64,000 bases of DNA from Diplocarpon mali (taxonomy: Eukaryota > Ascomycota > Leotiomycetes > Helotiales > Drepanopezizaceae), in NCBI GenBank assembly GCA_024741835.1, contig JAENRP010000058.1:1-64000 (forward strand), in the 5' to 3' direction. Within the stretch, counting starts at the first letter, position 1, and every line of letters starts with the position of its first letter. The notes under the pieces were generated by a model. The model did no database searches, was not told the origin of the DNA, and saw only the letters and a list, made by a program, of their open reading frames with translations. The position numbers and the translations under genes are program-made. Shown in pieces: positions 44,460-57,287 of the stretch.

Positions 44460-46420
44460 TTAAGCCCTTACTATCTTTTGCAACCTTAGTATATCTTTAA
44501 ACGCTTTAAACTTTGCAACTGTCTCTAGTGGCTTTATAAATCCATCTGCTACTATTCGATCGGTTAAGATATAGGTAATCGATAACTTATTCTTTATAAT
44601 AAGGTTATAGATAAAGTGGTAGGCAATATCGATATATTTTAATCGCTTATACAAGTATGGATTCTTTATAAGTGCAATTGCCTCTATATTATCTACTCGG
44701 AGATTAATACAGTTCCTATCTTATCTAATATACTTAGCAAAACCTATATCTTTTAAAACTTAGGCGATCTATAATCTTTACTTGCAATTTGACGATATTA
44801 ATATATATTCGGCCTTAGTGCTTGCAGTAGCTACTGATTTCTACTTCTTACTTCCTTATAATATAGGTCTACCATATAGTACTACTACACTTCCAGATAT
44901 ACTTTTCCGACCTTTTATATTTGCCCAATCGGAATCGGTATATACCTTAAGCTTTGCGCTTATATGTTTCGTTAGTCTATATCTTACCTTTTATATAATT
45001 ATTAATCGAAGGTACCTTTTAAGTCGCTTAACTACATTCTTATATCAAATCGTCGGATCCTTTAAGTTCTAACTAAGTTACCTAATAACAAAGGCGATAT
45101 CTGGTCTTATATATACTATAGTATATATAATCGCTCTAATGTCCTATTAGTACTTCTTCAGATCTCCTCTTTACTTATTTTTATTAGTAGGCTTTAACTT
45201 ATTATACTTTCCTTCGATTGGAGTACGCTTTAGCTTAAAGTTGGGAGTATAAGTAAAGAGTCCTATTTGGTCTAGGATCTTCTTAATATACTGCTCTTAA
45301 TCCAACTAGAGTTCTTAAGTAGAGCGGTTCCTTATAATGCAGATGCCGAGGATCTTATAAATTCCCCTTAGATCCTTAGTATTAAAACGTTTCCGAATCG
45401 TTATAAAGAACCAATCCAATTAAATAGTTGTTTTCGCAGCTATAGCAATATCATTAATATATAATAGCAACTTGATTCTACACTTAATATAGGTAAATAG
45501 ATAAGGGTTAGCTAGGCTCTAAACGAATCCTATTTCTACTAGAGTAGAGCTGCATAAGAGGTTCTAATTATAAGCTGATTATTTAAGCCTATAGATACTA
45601 TAGAGTATATAAAGAGAGTGGCTAGCGTATATAAGAATACCATTAGGTTAAGAGAGAAAAATCCGTTCCTTTATAGTCGCTTTAGTAAATGCATTTTTAA
45701 TATTATACTATTTGCATTTAAGGTCCTCAGCAGCTACTATCGCTATAAATATGCAAAGGGTATCTATGCGAACTATTAGCGCAAACGTATTAAAGTAGTC
45801 TTCTCTATACTATTAAGAAAAGCCCCTAGCTATAAGCCTTGCCTTATAACGCTCTAGGGTTCTATCTGCATATGTTTTAATTATAAAGACCCACTTTATT
45901 AATACTAGGTTTATATCCTTTAGCGTCAGTTCCTCTATCTATATACTATTTGTAATAAGAGAGCTTATCTCCTCTTAGATTACCTTACTCTATACTGCTC
46001 TATTCTCTGGATTGTTAATAGCTTTATTGTATATCTTTAGAAGAGAGATTTTCATTATCCCTTTAGTGGTTAGGAATGCATTATCTTTATTAAAGCTCTA
46101 TTAAAGTTCGAGCTTATAGATCTTATGCGCTATTATGGCCTAGATACGCTTAGACTCGCGTTTATCTAAGGTGTCTTCTAGTTCTAAGTCTCTATTCCTC
46201 TTTAAGGATATAGGTTCAGCTATAGGTTCTATAGGCTTATTATTTAAGGAACCGCTTTCCAATAGTAGAGGCTTATTATTACTTATACCTATTTCGGGAA
46301 TATCCTTTACTATAAGTGCTTTAACTAAAGGGATGATAATATTAAAGTTATTCTATACTTTAGGCAGTTCGCAGATAATAGGAATAGTCTATTCGGCCTT
46401 TAGGCGACTAGTAGGTCGTT
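44460..46420 (-). pseudogene. Copia RT/RNase H remnant
   Basis: On the minus strand, 44460-44654 remains open for 64 codons and carries the RNase H end (YIDIAYHFIYNLIIKNKL, YILTDRIVADGFIKPL). Rightwards, the reverse transcriptase palm motif appears as YINDI near 45450-45464. The frame is otherwise broken by stops. The plus-strand frames at 44782 and 46171 are shadows of this region. Confidence 0.75.
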
Positions 46421-49400
46421 AATTAGCGAGTGCGCTTAATATACCTAAGCTTAGAGAGAGGGGTTATTAGTTCGACTTAATAGTATTACCATCGAGTGGT
46501 ATACTTTACAAATCTCTAAGTATACAAAGCTTTAAGGATAGCTCCTCCCTATTTCGAGATTTATCGAACTCAACTATTAAAGATATGATTACTCGCCCTA
46601 GGTCTAGCGCATATACTATCTATTACTTTATTATCTATTTAATATACTTAATAAATATATACTCTCTACCTCGGTCTATTAGCTTCTTACTCTTTATATC
46701 CGCGGGCTAGGACTTCAGGCTAATATAAGAGTAATAGACGCTTCTAAAGACGCAGATATAGTCCAGGCTTGGTTTCTATCCGAAATATGCCTTATATAGC
46801 AATATTCGGGTGCTATTGACTATTAGCCTATTACCTATTCTATTTCGCAGGTATACGTCTGCTTTAACCGTAAGGTCCTAGAATTCTAGTAGCAAGTTAG
46901 CATCTTGCAATAGAGCGCAACAGTCAGTCTCTGCTTGCTAGATGCTTCGCTTAGCGATGCCATTCTAATAGGAACCTTTATATATTATAGTTGGTTTATA
47001 ATAAACTCCTTATTTTACCTATTCATTAAGCTTTGCCCTAATCTCTAATGTATTATTAGACCTAATAGCTATTAGCTTCAACTAAGTCCAGCGTTCCTTT
47101 ATCACTTTCCAAGTTTCCAGCTTTTCTATAAGCTTAGATTTGGTCCTAGCGCAAATAATCTATATCTGCCGAGTGGAGTTATCCACTATTTGAGAAAACC
47201 AATTATTTCCTTTAATCAAAGTCGTAAATAGTCTAGTAGTATTAATAGATATTAGCGCTAGTATTGAATCTTTCTATAAACTAAGCTTAGTTCGCGTCCG
47301 ATTTCAAAGTTTTATCAGCTTGCAAATTCAGCACACTAGGCGATCCTTCAGTACTTAGATCTTCCATTTTAAAGTCAAAACCTTATATAGGCCCTTTAAT
47401 TTCTCTAGTCTTAGATGCGCGAATCTTTTATATATTAGCTAATACCTTAATAGGCTTTCGGCTTCTAACAGCTTTAGTAGCCTATCGTTAGTCGATACTT
47501 TATCATCGGCGGCTAAAAAGGACTAATAATAGCAGTTCGAGGTTTTGCCGTTTTCCAATTGAGAGCCTGGCTTAAGAGTCGTTTTTAGTAAAACCGCAAG
47601 ATCTACTCGCGGTCTTAGCTTAGGAGTCGATTTCCCAGAATTTGCAGAATCCACTTACAATCCCGGCCTAGGAGTCATTTCTATTAAATTCACTTATGAT
47701 CCTAGCTTAGGAGTTATCTTTAAGGACACCTTACAATCCACTTATAGTCCTGGCTTAGGAGTCATTTTCGCGAATTTTACTTGCGATCCCGGCTTAAGAG
47801 TCCATCTATTCTCCCTATCCTCGCTTAATTGTATTAGGGTAAAGAGTGCACTTTCCTTAAAGGAACCTACTTATAGGTCCGGCCTAAGAGTCAATTTCTA
47901 TAATATTACCTTTAAGATAACGTAAAGTCCATCTTTGATTTTAGCTTTAAAGATCACTTTATAATTATTATTTATAAATTATATAAATTGATTATTAAAA
48001 ACTCTTATATAATTCAACTTTATATAGATCTTATAGCTAGATAAGAGATTAATGCTTAAGCTAAGCATAAGGAGAACATTTTGCAAAAGGAAAGAAATGC
48101 TAGCGACATTTATCTCTACTATACCTATCGAGTTTGCATATAACCTTTTACTACTAACCTTAATAGAGCGCCTTTTTATTTTAATAAGTAGGCCTTTAAA
48201 TAGGTAGGATTTATTAATTATATATGCTATATAATTAGTATTACTATACTAGTCGGATTCAAGGATCTTATAAAGATCGGCTTTTAAAACGTAAGCATCT
48301 TTATTATAATTATTATCTAAATTATCAGAAGTGGATTTAGGTTCAAATGACCTACTATTATTATTAAAGGTATCTGCTAAAGTTCTGGCTAAATAGCCTT
48401 TTCCTTTACCTTTCCTTAATAGTTATAGCCTTTGGTAAGATAAGGGCAGTTTGCTTCTTAACTTCTACTTCGATTGCTTCTTAATATTAAAGCTAGCGAC
48501 TATATTAATTAGTTGCCTTCTAACTTTACAATTAGTAATATTATAAGCACTATTATAGAAGTAGCATCCCCGATAAGCTCAAGGGCTCGTCCTACGCTCC
48601 TTCCTCTTCTTAGGCTTGTCTTTGCCTTATAATGCGGCATTTGCCGATTCAGAGTATCCTTTGAGGTCTTGCTCGACAGTTCGAAGGAGGTCGATCTTCT
48701 TATAGATCTTAAGGTTAGGTTGGATAAAAAGAGATTATTTCGCAATAGCGAACTTAAGAGAGAGGCTATTAAGTAGGAAATTAAAAAGCTAAGTTTCCCC
48801 AAAAGTTATAGCTATCCTAGGATCTGCGGCTCTTACTCTCCTCCTCACTTTATATAGTATAAACTAGGCAGAGTCTATATTTATATCTATATCCTTGCTA
48901 TCTTTATCTTTTTTATATTAAAATGAAATAATCTATTATAGCAGATGCTAGGTATTAAGGGCAGTTATCTAAGAGTATTTTACCTTTAAAGTATCTTATC
49001 TTATCTTTGCGTTATTATAAATTTAAATAAAATCTTAGTCTTCGTCGCTTAAACTTCTATTGATCTTAAGCTTGCATTTAGCTAAGGCCAGCCTATACTC
49101 CTTCTCCTTTTCTATATTTAAAATCTGCCTTTAGGATTCTCGGTTATTATCTACTAAAGCTCTTAAGCTAAGCTTATTCAATATATTTGGCAAATCCTTA
49201 GCAATTGTATTAGCTATTAAAGTAGAAGTAGACGAATCGGTAGAGGGAGTATAGGAGGCTATTCTCGCGTATTTAATAAGTGTCTTTTAAATTGCTATTT
49301 TAATGCCTTTGCTCTTAAAGTAAAGCTCTAAATCGTCGAACTATTGTTGCCAGTTCTTTCGAAAGAGTTAGAGGTCTCTAGGCCTAGTGTTTCGATCGGA

Positions 49401-49731
49401 ATCGGAAGCTATTGCCATTTCGAATAGAATTGCGTTTAAAATCAAATAAATTAAATAGTTAAGGGCACTCCTCCTATCGAAAAGTCAAAATGATTAAATA
49501 GCAGGTATTATAGAAGTATTAAATAGGGAAGAAGTCCTCTTATTAAAAAGGGTTTTTAAGTTATAACGCAGGGAATCATACCTCTTATAAAATATAGTAA
49601 AGCAAGGAATCACACCTCTTGTAGTACTAAAGGGGTTATAGAGTAAGGAATCATACCTCTTGCAATATAGGTTAGCTGAATAGGGAATTATACCTCCTAT
49701 TCGCCGATTGCTTGCCTCTTACTACGAGTCT

Positions 49732-50125
49732 CGTTCAACTTCCTATTAACAGTTGCAGCGTAAGTGCTTTCTAAAGGAAGTCAATAATCTATTATCGGTC
49801 TATCTAAGGCTTATAACCTATTAAGCTTAAGTGAGTCGGCGCAGTAGGTAACGGAAACTTCTAGAGGTCGATGGTCGATATATTAGTAAGAGTTAGAGAA
49901 GGAAGGTTACCCCTTTCTTTCCTAACTTTTACTAATATATCGACTATTGACCTCTAGAAGTTTNNNNNNNNNNNNNNNNNNNNNNNNNNNNNNNNNNNNN
50001 NNNNNNNNNNNNNNNNNNNNNNNNNNNNNNNNNNNNNNNNNNNNNNNNNNNAATAGATTATTGACTTCCCTTAGAAAGCACTTGCGCCGCAACTGTTAGT
50101 AGGAAGTTGAATGAGACTCGTAACC
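49732..50125. repeat. Inverted duplication of the copia LTR/leader end
   Basis: A partial LTR copy (49819 to about 49922) runs into its own reverse complement: 49852-49905 matches 49920-49963 inverted, around GGAAGG-TTAC-CCCTTTC. Beyond the N gap, 50052-50122 is the inverted copy of 49732-49796. The genuine LTR then starts at 50126. The turning point is a natural hairpin within the LTR itself (GGAAGG/CCTTTCC-like arms). It is either a real fold-back insertion or an assembly artefact at a hairpin. Confidence 0.8.
49964..50051. other. Assembly gap, 88 N
   Basis: A run of 88 undetermined bases lies in the right arm of the inverted duplication. By symmetry with the left arm it should hold the inverted copy of about 49797-49851 (roughly 55 bases), so the N count may be an estimate. 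Confidence 1.
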
Positions 50126-50320
50126 TATTGAGCTTAAGTAAGTCGGCGCAGTAGGTAATAGAAACTTCTAGAGGTCGATGGTCGATATATTGGTAAGAGT
50201 TAGGGAAGGAAGGTTACCCCTTTCTTTCCTATAGCTATATATGTGTCAACATCCTACTAACTAAGCAGTAGGGTCACATGATAATACATCGGAGTGATGG
50301 CTGTATCACCCATCTCAACA
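50126..50320 (-). repeat. 5' LTR of copia-type element
   Basis: 195 bp ending TCTCAACA; better preserved than the left LTR (it retains CA and TG in the 50240-50320 part). Followed by the duplication ATATA. Confidence 0.9.
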
Positions 50321-50325
50321 ATATA

Positions 50326-51257
50326 TCCCTTTTCTAAAATCCTAGCTAGGATAGCTATAGCTCCTAATATAACCTATTTAGTAGCAGATGTAGGTCTAAT
50401 AATAAATACTAAAATATAAAAGGCTTTAAAGGCCTTTTTATAATGCCCTTAGTATAAGGAAGTAATAGCATATCTGCTCTATTAAGAGTTTCCTAAAGGA
50501 GTGGACTAGGTGAGGAAGAGAAGCCTTTAGTAAAAGAGCCTTAAGTATAAGTGGGAAAACAACGCCCTCTGGTATTATTAGAAAGAGAGGTATATGACTT
50601 ACCTAATTCCTAATTAGATTTCTAATGCCCTATTCGCTACTTATAATAAAGGAGGCTACTTTGCATTTATAACCACCCTTAGGAAGCTAAGAAACGTATA
50701 CTAGCCTTTTATAATAAAAGATATCTTCCTATATATCTTAAAGTGTATCTAATGTTTAAAGCACGGACTTATATAAAGATTATAGCCTCTCTTTAGTATA
50801 ATTGTTTCAGGCTTAATAGAACTTCTTAGCGCCGACTTCTGCGGACCTTTCCCTAGTATACTAGAGGAATATAAGTATATCTTAATAGTTATTGACTACT
50901 TTTCCTATTTTATTTAAGTATTCCCTTGCGCAATACTTAGCTTTACTTATATTATCTAAAGCTTAGAAAAGCTTTTTTAAGATAAGGGTATTCCTATCGG
51001 CTTTTATATCGATCTAGGCAGTTATTTCAAAGAGCAGGTACACCAGTTTATTAAGAAGAGGGGAGTCCTATAGACTAACTCCCTATCGGTATCTAAAAAG
51101 AGTATAGGCATAGTAGAGAAGGCAGTTGATATCTTCTAATAAGCGATAGCTAAGTCTTAAGGCTTATTTAAAGAAAAGTTGCAAAAGGTGCTATTCGAAG
51201 TAAACGCTAAAGAGATCTCCTTTCTTAAATACTCTCCCTTTAATATATATTAAGGAC
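50326..51257 (+). pseudogene. Integrase remnant of outer gypsy element
   Basis: This resumes the outer element after the copia insertion. The integrase core is readable: SADFCGPFPS near 50830, YILIVIDYFSYF near 50880-50915 (containing a catalytic Asp) and GSYFKEQVHQFI near 51015-51050. Stops interrupt it repeatedly. It ends at the chromovirus target site ATTAG. Confidence 0.8.
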
Positions 51258-51262
51258 ATTAG

Positions 51263-51569
51263 TATAACGGCTGCACCTCCACTTAGTGCAATTACCTAAG
51301 AGTACGGCGTTTTAAGGTTTTGCAATCTCGATTCGATATAGGGTTTTTTCGAATCGACCCTAAAGGTGCAAAAGGATATTCTTACATAATATTATATAAA
51401 TAGGCAATAGAGCTTCTAGCTGCTATATATATAAGGAAGAAGGGCTCTCCCTTAAGGAGGGTTCTCTAACTTCTTCGTTTCCTTTGTATTAGACCTATAG
51501 AATACGCCTTTTATACCACTTCTTGCTCCTATACTTAATCTCGCACTTCGGCAGTTCTATATTATTATA
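51263..51569 (+). repeat. 5' LTR of chromovirus
   Basis: 307 bp; aligns with the 3' copy without gaps and with transitions only in the parts compared. Confidence 0.9.
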
Positions 51570-51849
51570 TTAAACGAAGAAGTTCTTCTCCGCTAGGGAC
51601 GGCTTTTAATAATATCCTACCTCTTTTGAAAATCGATTTGCGGTCGTTTCGACTTTCGATAGAGTCAGGATCCTAGAGATCTCTTAGATAAACTGGGAAC
51701 TTAAGTATAGCTTATTAACTAGTATAATCGAGGAACGCTTTCATTAGCCGGATTTTCTCAACTACTCCTTTTATAGAAGTGCTATAGGTAGAAGTTAAGA
51801 GAGCACTATGCTATTAGAACCCTTTTTCTGCAGAACCCCTTTTTAACCG

Positions 51850-53260
51850 AATCCCTACCGAAATCAAAATCGGTAAAATGAATTCCCTACTAGCCGGAAG
51901 TCAGCAAATACAAAATGTACCCGGTTCGTTCGGAGGACTAGCTTCTATAGGGAGTACCCCTACCCCAGCTCCTAGGGCCGGACCTTCCTCTACCTCTAAG
52001 GGCAAGAGACTATAATGCTATAGCTAAGCCAATTAAGATAAATAAGACTTTTCGAACCCGAATATCTTATAAGAAATAGTCTTAGGTTTAAAGGAATCTA
52101 TATAATACTAAGATCAATCTAATCAATAATTGCAAAGCGAGATTAGTAGGATTGCCTAAGCTATCTTTAGTCTAAAGACCCTAGCTTATTAAAGCCAAGA
52201 GACAGCTTAGCGCATATATTAGACTATTAAGCGAGAATCCACCTACCCTTAAGATACCTAGCCTCCTTTAAAAGTCGATATAGATACAAAATGGCTAAAA
52301 ATTCAGCTGATTAAAAAGATCACCCCCTTTAATAATAAGACCTCTTTAATATATAAGCAGTAGTTAGCTTTAGTCTAAGACCAATTGCAAGTCAACGCCG
52401 ACCTATATCCGAATAAGCGAGCTCGCTAAGCCCTTATTTAAGGATCTACTATAGGATAAGCCTAAACGTACCTTGAACCTTAGTACCTTTTAGAGACTAA
52501 TCCCTTTTAGAACTATTAAGAAATAGTGGAACTATTAAGCAGTTACTTTTTAACTAGCTAAGAGGTAGACCTGTTCTAATCTACTTTCTACTACCTTTAT
52601 ATAAGGGAAGCCGGCTATTCTAAGGAAACTTTCCCTTAGTTTCAGGCCCGATTCTAATTAGCTGCAATCTAAGGAGAGGTCTTAAGATCTAAGTAGTTCT
52701 TCTTTATATAGAATAAGATTACCCCCTAGCTTAGAGCTACCTGCGCCTTAGCTAAGGCCTCTTAAGAGAAGGATTATACTATTATAATTAACCAATTGAA
52801 CGCCCTTGATATTAAATACTAAAGCAATCAACTTCTTAACCCTTTGACTAAAAGCAAAGCGACCTTAGTATTATATCGAAAGACATCCGGTTTGCTCTTC
52901 GATAAGACCACTCGCGGTCCGAGCGCCGGAAGTACCACCTAAGTCTCTAAGACACCAGCCCTAAAGCCGACTACCCCTTTTCGCTAAGATACGCCAGCTA
53001 AGGCTAGTTCTCTTGCTTTACCCCTTAAGTAAGCTACCTACTAGACCTATAGCAAAACTAATTACTATAAGACTAAGTGCCCTTTTGCAAGCAAGATTAA
53101 TACTTTAAAAGATATAAAGGAAGCTGATCTAACTTTAGACTTAATTAAGAATAGGGTTGAAATAGAGGAAGATTAGGAAAACGAAAAGGCCTAAGAAAAG
53201 ATTCCTACTTAGGCCTGCGAAAGTGCGACTTATTAAAGCTAGATCTTAACTCTTTAATAA
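51850..53260 (+). pseudogene. gag remnant of chromovirus
   Basis: A long hydrophilic reading direction with many TAG codons follows the LTR and leader. A likely zinc-knuckle relic lies near 53040-53090 (NYYKTKCPF, with cysteines decayed to Tyr). No ORF remains. Confidence 0.6.
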
Positions 53261-53649
53261 GAGGGAAGCAATTCCTAACCTCTTATACTATTAGTATAAA
53301 TGGACTTAGAGTATTATTATTAGCTTTAGTAGATACTAGAGCCTTTAATTACCTGTTTTTAAATCGTTCCCTTTCTGTATATCTTTCGAGAGCGATCGGC
53401 TCTTAAATTCTTCCTCTTTTAGCCTTTATTCCTATCTATAGATTTTAAAATACCATTCGCGCGCAAGCTACGCACTATATGCGCTTTTACTTAACAATTG
53501 ATAGAAGGCGTATTTATAACTGCCCTTAGGTTATTCTCGACCTAGGCTAGCGCGATACTATTATTAAAGTTAAATGGATACGCCGATTCCGACTCAAACT
53601 TGATCCGAAGGAAAACCGATTTGTATAGCCTTTATATTACCCCCTATCT

Positions 53650-56600
53650 CCCCGATTCGCAAAGGAAATCGTCATTTGTCTTCCCCCTTCTAAAGGACTT
53701 CGGATAAGATCCGATTATTAAGCTAATATTAATTGCAAAGAATAGGAAATAGCTATAAACGAAGCTTAATAGATTAATAGAAGATAGTCTTATATTAATT
53801 TAGTAGTCCTAGCTAAGCGCGAGATCCCTATTGCTATTACTAGGCTAGCGCCCTAGCCTATAACTAAGCTAGATCTAAGAAACCAGTCTAATACAAATCG
53901 ACTACAATCTGACCTTATTTGCAAATGCTTTAAAGCTGCGGTTCCTATTTGCGAAATTAATACTAACGCCTTTTATTATAATATAAAGCGTAAGAAGACT
54001 GAGTTCTTTTAAACCAGTATTTATAAAGTGGATAGGATTCTAAAGGAAAGATATAAGCCTAAGAATCCTAATGTCGAAAAGCTAATTAACAATCGACTCC
54101 TGAAATAGTACCGATCTCTAAGATAAGCCTTCTTAAAAAGGGATGCAGATACCCTCCCTTCCTATCGGTACTACAATTATAAAATATAGCTAAAAGGGCC
54201 CTTGCCTAACGCTTATTCGCCCTTCTACTATCAATCTACTAAGGAGCTTAAGGTTATAAAGGAGTACTTACTCGAGAATTTAGACAAAGGCTTTATTAAG
54301 ATAAGTACTAGCCCCTTTGCTTTGCTAGTACTATTTATAAAGAAGGCTAATAGTAGCCTCCGATTTTATATAGACTATCAGAAGCTAAACGCACTAACTC
54401 GAAAGGACGCTTACCTAATCCTAAGGATAGACGAGCTTTTAGGGCGAGTATCTAAAGCCAAGATTTTCATAAAACTGGATATTCGAGCCGCTTTCAATCG
54501 AATACAAATGGACCCCGAATCTGAAGAATATACTACCTTTCGAATAAGGTACGGATCCTACAAATGCAAGGTTCTTCTATTCGGCCTCTATAACAGACCT
54601 AGTACTTACTAGCAGTATATAAATGACATTCTTTTGAATTACTTAGATGATTTTTACATAGTGTATTTAGACGATATTTTGATTTACTTAAAGAACGTTA
54701 AGGAGTACTAGGGTCATATCGAAAAGGTGCTAAAACGACTCTTAAACGCTAGCCTTTAAGCAGATATTAAGAAGTGCGAGTTCTATATTACTCAAACTTA
54801 ATATCTTAAATATATTCTAATAATAACTAGGATCAAACTAGACCTTAAAAAGGTCGAACTGCTGCACAATTGGAAGTATTTAAAAACTATCACTAGAGTG
54901 AAGTCCTACTTAGGATTTTACAGGTTCTATTAATAATTCATTTGCAACTTTAGGCTAATCGCCAAACCCCTCTCGATTCTGACCCGACTGATAGTACCTT
55001 AAAATTAGATAGAAGAGTGCCGAATCGCTTTTAAAGAGCTTCGCAAGCAGTTGCTCTCGATTTAGCGGATTTACCATTTTAACCCCGACTTGCTTATAAA
55101 GCTAGAAACTGATGCTTTTAATAGCGTTATCGCTAGAGTACTTTCTTAGCAATACTCTAATAAGCAATAGTACCTAATTAGCTTCTATTCGTATATACTC
55201 TCTAGCTACGAACCTAATTAGGAAATATACAATAAGGAACTCTTTGCTATCGTTAAATCCTATTACAAATAGAGACCTAAGCTTATATTACTTAAGGAGC
55301 GAGTTAATATTTACTCAGATCACCGCTCCTTTAAGTACTTTATAACTATTAAGGTTCTAACTGCGAAATAGTGCTAATAGATGGAATTCCTATTTGACTT
55401 TAATTTTCAAATTGTATATACTCCTAGTAAAGACAACCGGAAGGCCGATATTCTTAGCCGCCGAGAGCAGGATATGCCAGTTTATAAGCAAGCGAAGCTA
55501 GATAGCCGATCCTGGGTTCTGATTTCCTTAGCCTAGTTAGACCCTTGAATTAATACCGAACTGGCTAATAAATTTCTTACCGAATCTATTAAAGGCACTC
55601 TCGCCCTAATATCAATCGATAATCCTAATTCAACCTTAAATCGACCTAAGGATTCCTTTAATTTAATTAAGAAGCTTTATTAAAATAACTGCAAATCCTT
55701 TTAAGAGATTTGCGCCAACCTCCTTAAGAACTACTCCTTAAAAGATAGATTGCTTTACTTTAAGGAGCATCTTTGCATATGCCGCAATATTCCCTTATAC
55801 ACTTATCTAATTTAAGAAGCTTATAACCAACCTTTAAGCGCGCACTCTAGTAGCTTAAAGACCTACTAGCTTCTCGCTCCTAAGTACTATTAGGTCGGGA
55901 TAGGTTCGGACTGCAAAAGATTCGTCGCAAACTGCAGACCTTATCAATTTTCGCATTCGAAGATAACTAAGCAATAAGGCCTCTTATAGCCCCTTCCTAT
56001 TCCTAATTATCTTATATAGCACTTATATATAGATTTTAAGGATTTCCCTCCTAATAAGCACGGTTTTAATCGAATCCTAGTTTTTATAGACCGACTTAAT
56101 AAGAGCGCTATTACGATTCCTTATCAAAAAGATATCGACGCTTAAGGAACTGCCCGATTATTCGTTTAATAGATATATCGATTCGGCCATACTTTAAAGA
56201 CAATTACCTTAGACCGAGGCCCTTAGTTCATCTCCTCATTTTAAAGAGAGTTCTACTATATTATTAGTATTAAGATTAAACTCTCTATAGTATACTATAA
56301 GGAAACTGATAGCCAAACGGAGATTATAAACAAGTATATTAATTTAAGGCTAAGGCCTTTTATTAATTACTATTAAGATAATTAGAGTAAACTGATTCTA
56401 TTAATAGATCGTACGCAATCAACTCTACCTTACGCTTCGATTAATATAATCCTATATTAGCTTAGGTATAGAGTTGCACCTTAGACAAGTTAGGACTAGA
56501 TCTCTTTAAAAACGTCCAGCCTATAAGAGAAATTGAACTAAGCAAAAGCTAAGCTAATAGTAGAGAGGATGCACGCAGCTTAGGAAGTAGCAAAAGGCAA

Positions 56601-57110
56601 TATAGAACGCGCTTAAGAGAAAATGCGTAAGTCTATAAATCAATACTAAAAGGAGATTGATTAGAAACCTAAAGATATAGTCTACCTTTTAATAAAAAAT
56701 CTTAAGAACTACCGCCTTAGTAGGAAACTGGCCAATCAATAGGATAGTCCTTTTAAGGTTCTTAAGAAGGTAGGCAATTTATATTAAATTAAGCTGCCTA
56801 TAGATTCTACTATATATAATATCTTTGCGCTAGAGCTATTATTTAAAGATCTGCAGAACCCTTTACTAGGTTAAGAACAACCCCGGCCTACTATAGAAAA
56901 GATCGCTAAGTAAGAAGAGTATAAAGTATTTAAGATACTAAGTGTACGCCTATCTTAAGGAAAGCTAAAGTACTAGGTCAAATGGACTAATTATAACCCT
57001 AATTCAAGTTAGTATCGCGCCTTAAATTTTATAGGATCCTTATATAAGATTCGCGACTTTTATTAAGCCAATCCTATAAAGCTAGGACTACCTTAGAACC
57101 TATAAGCTTA
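53650..57110 (+). pseudogene. pol remnant of chromovirus, with chromodomain
   Basis: The best preserved part is reverse transcriptase at 54202-54612, open for 136 codons: FIKKANSSLRFYIDYQKLN, RKDAYLILRIDELLGRV, and IKLDIRAAFNRIQM. A single TAG then precedes YINDILLNYLDDFYIVYLDD, so the catalytic LDD motif (54664-54690) is intact. Integrase follows (55780-56450). Near 56910-57060 the C-terminus reads EEYKVFKIL and, beyond two stops, VKWTNYNPNSS, the core of a chromodomain, which in chromoviruses directs insertion into heterochromatin. Many stops elsewhere. Confidence 0.85.
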
Positions 57111-57287
57111 GCTAAAGGCTTAGGAAAGTAGTATAAATGATTATAGTCACTTAGAAGATAATAGGCTAAATGCGAAACAAGTTAGTAAACAAATCTAAAA
57201 ATATAAATAAAAAAAAAAAAAAAAATAAAAGGAGAAAAATAATAAAAATATAAAAACAATAACGCTAAGCCAACTGCCCCTTCCCTT

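Larger units (their letters stand above)
44024..50320 (-). mobile_element. Ty1/copia-type retrotransposon inserted in the outer element
   Basis: LTRs of 195 bp at 44024-44218 and 50126-50320 begin TATTGAGCTTAAG (TG decayed to TA) and end TCTCAACA or its decayed form TCTTAATA. The target duplication ATATA stands at 44019-44023 and 50321-50325. Genes run on the minus strand. RNase H (KYIDIAYHFI, ADGFIKPLE) lies near the left LTR, and reverse transcriptase with a LLLYINDIAIAA active site (YVDD decayed) is near 45432-45470. Integrase and gag lie further right. RNase H and RT downstream of the integrase segment is the copia order. Stops fill all frames. An extra partial LTR, an inverted duplication and an assembly gap occupy 49732-50125. 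Confidence 0.9.

Noticed and set aside
44782..45072. 96-codon plus-strand ORF
   Set aside because: Shadow of the minus-strand copia reverse transcriptase/RNase H region.
57209..57226. A-run after chromovirus pol as a retroposon poly(A) tail
   Set aside because: It is internal to an LTR-bounded element with no flanking duplication of its own; low-complexity sequence only.
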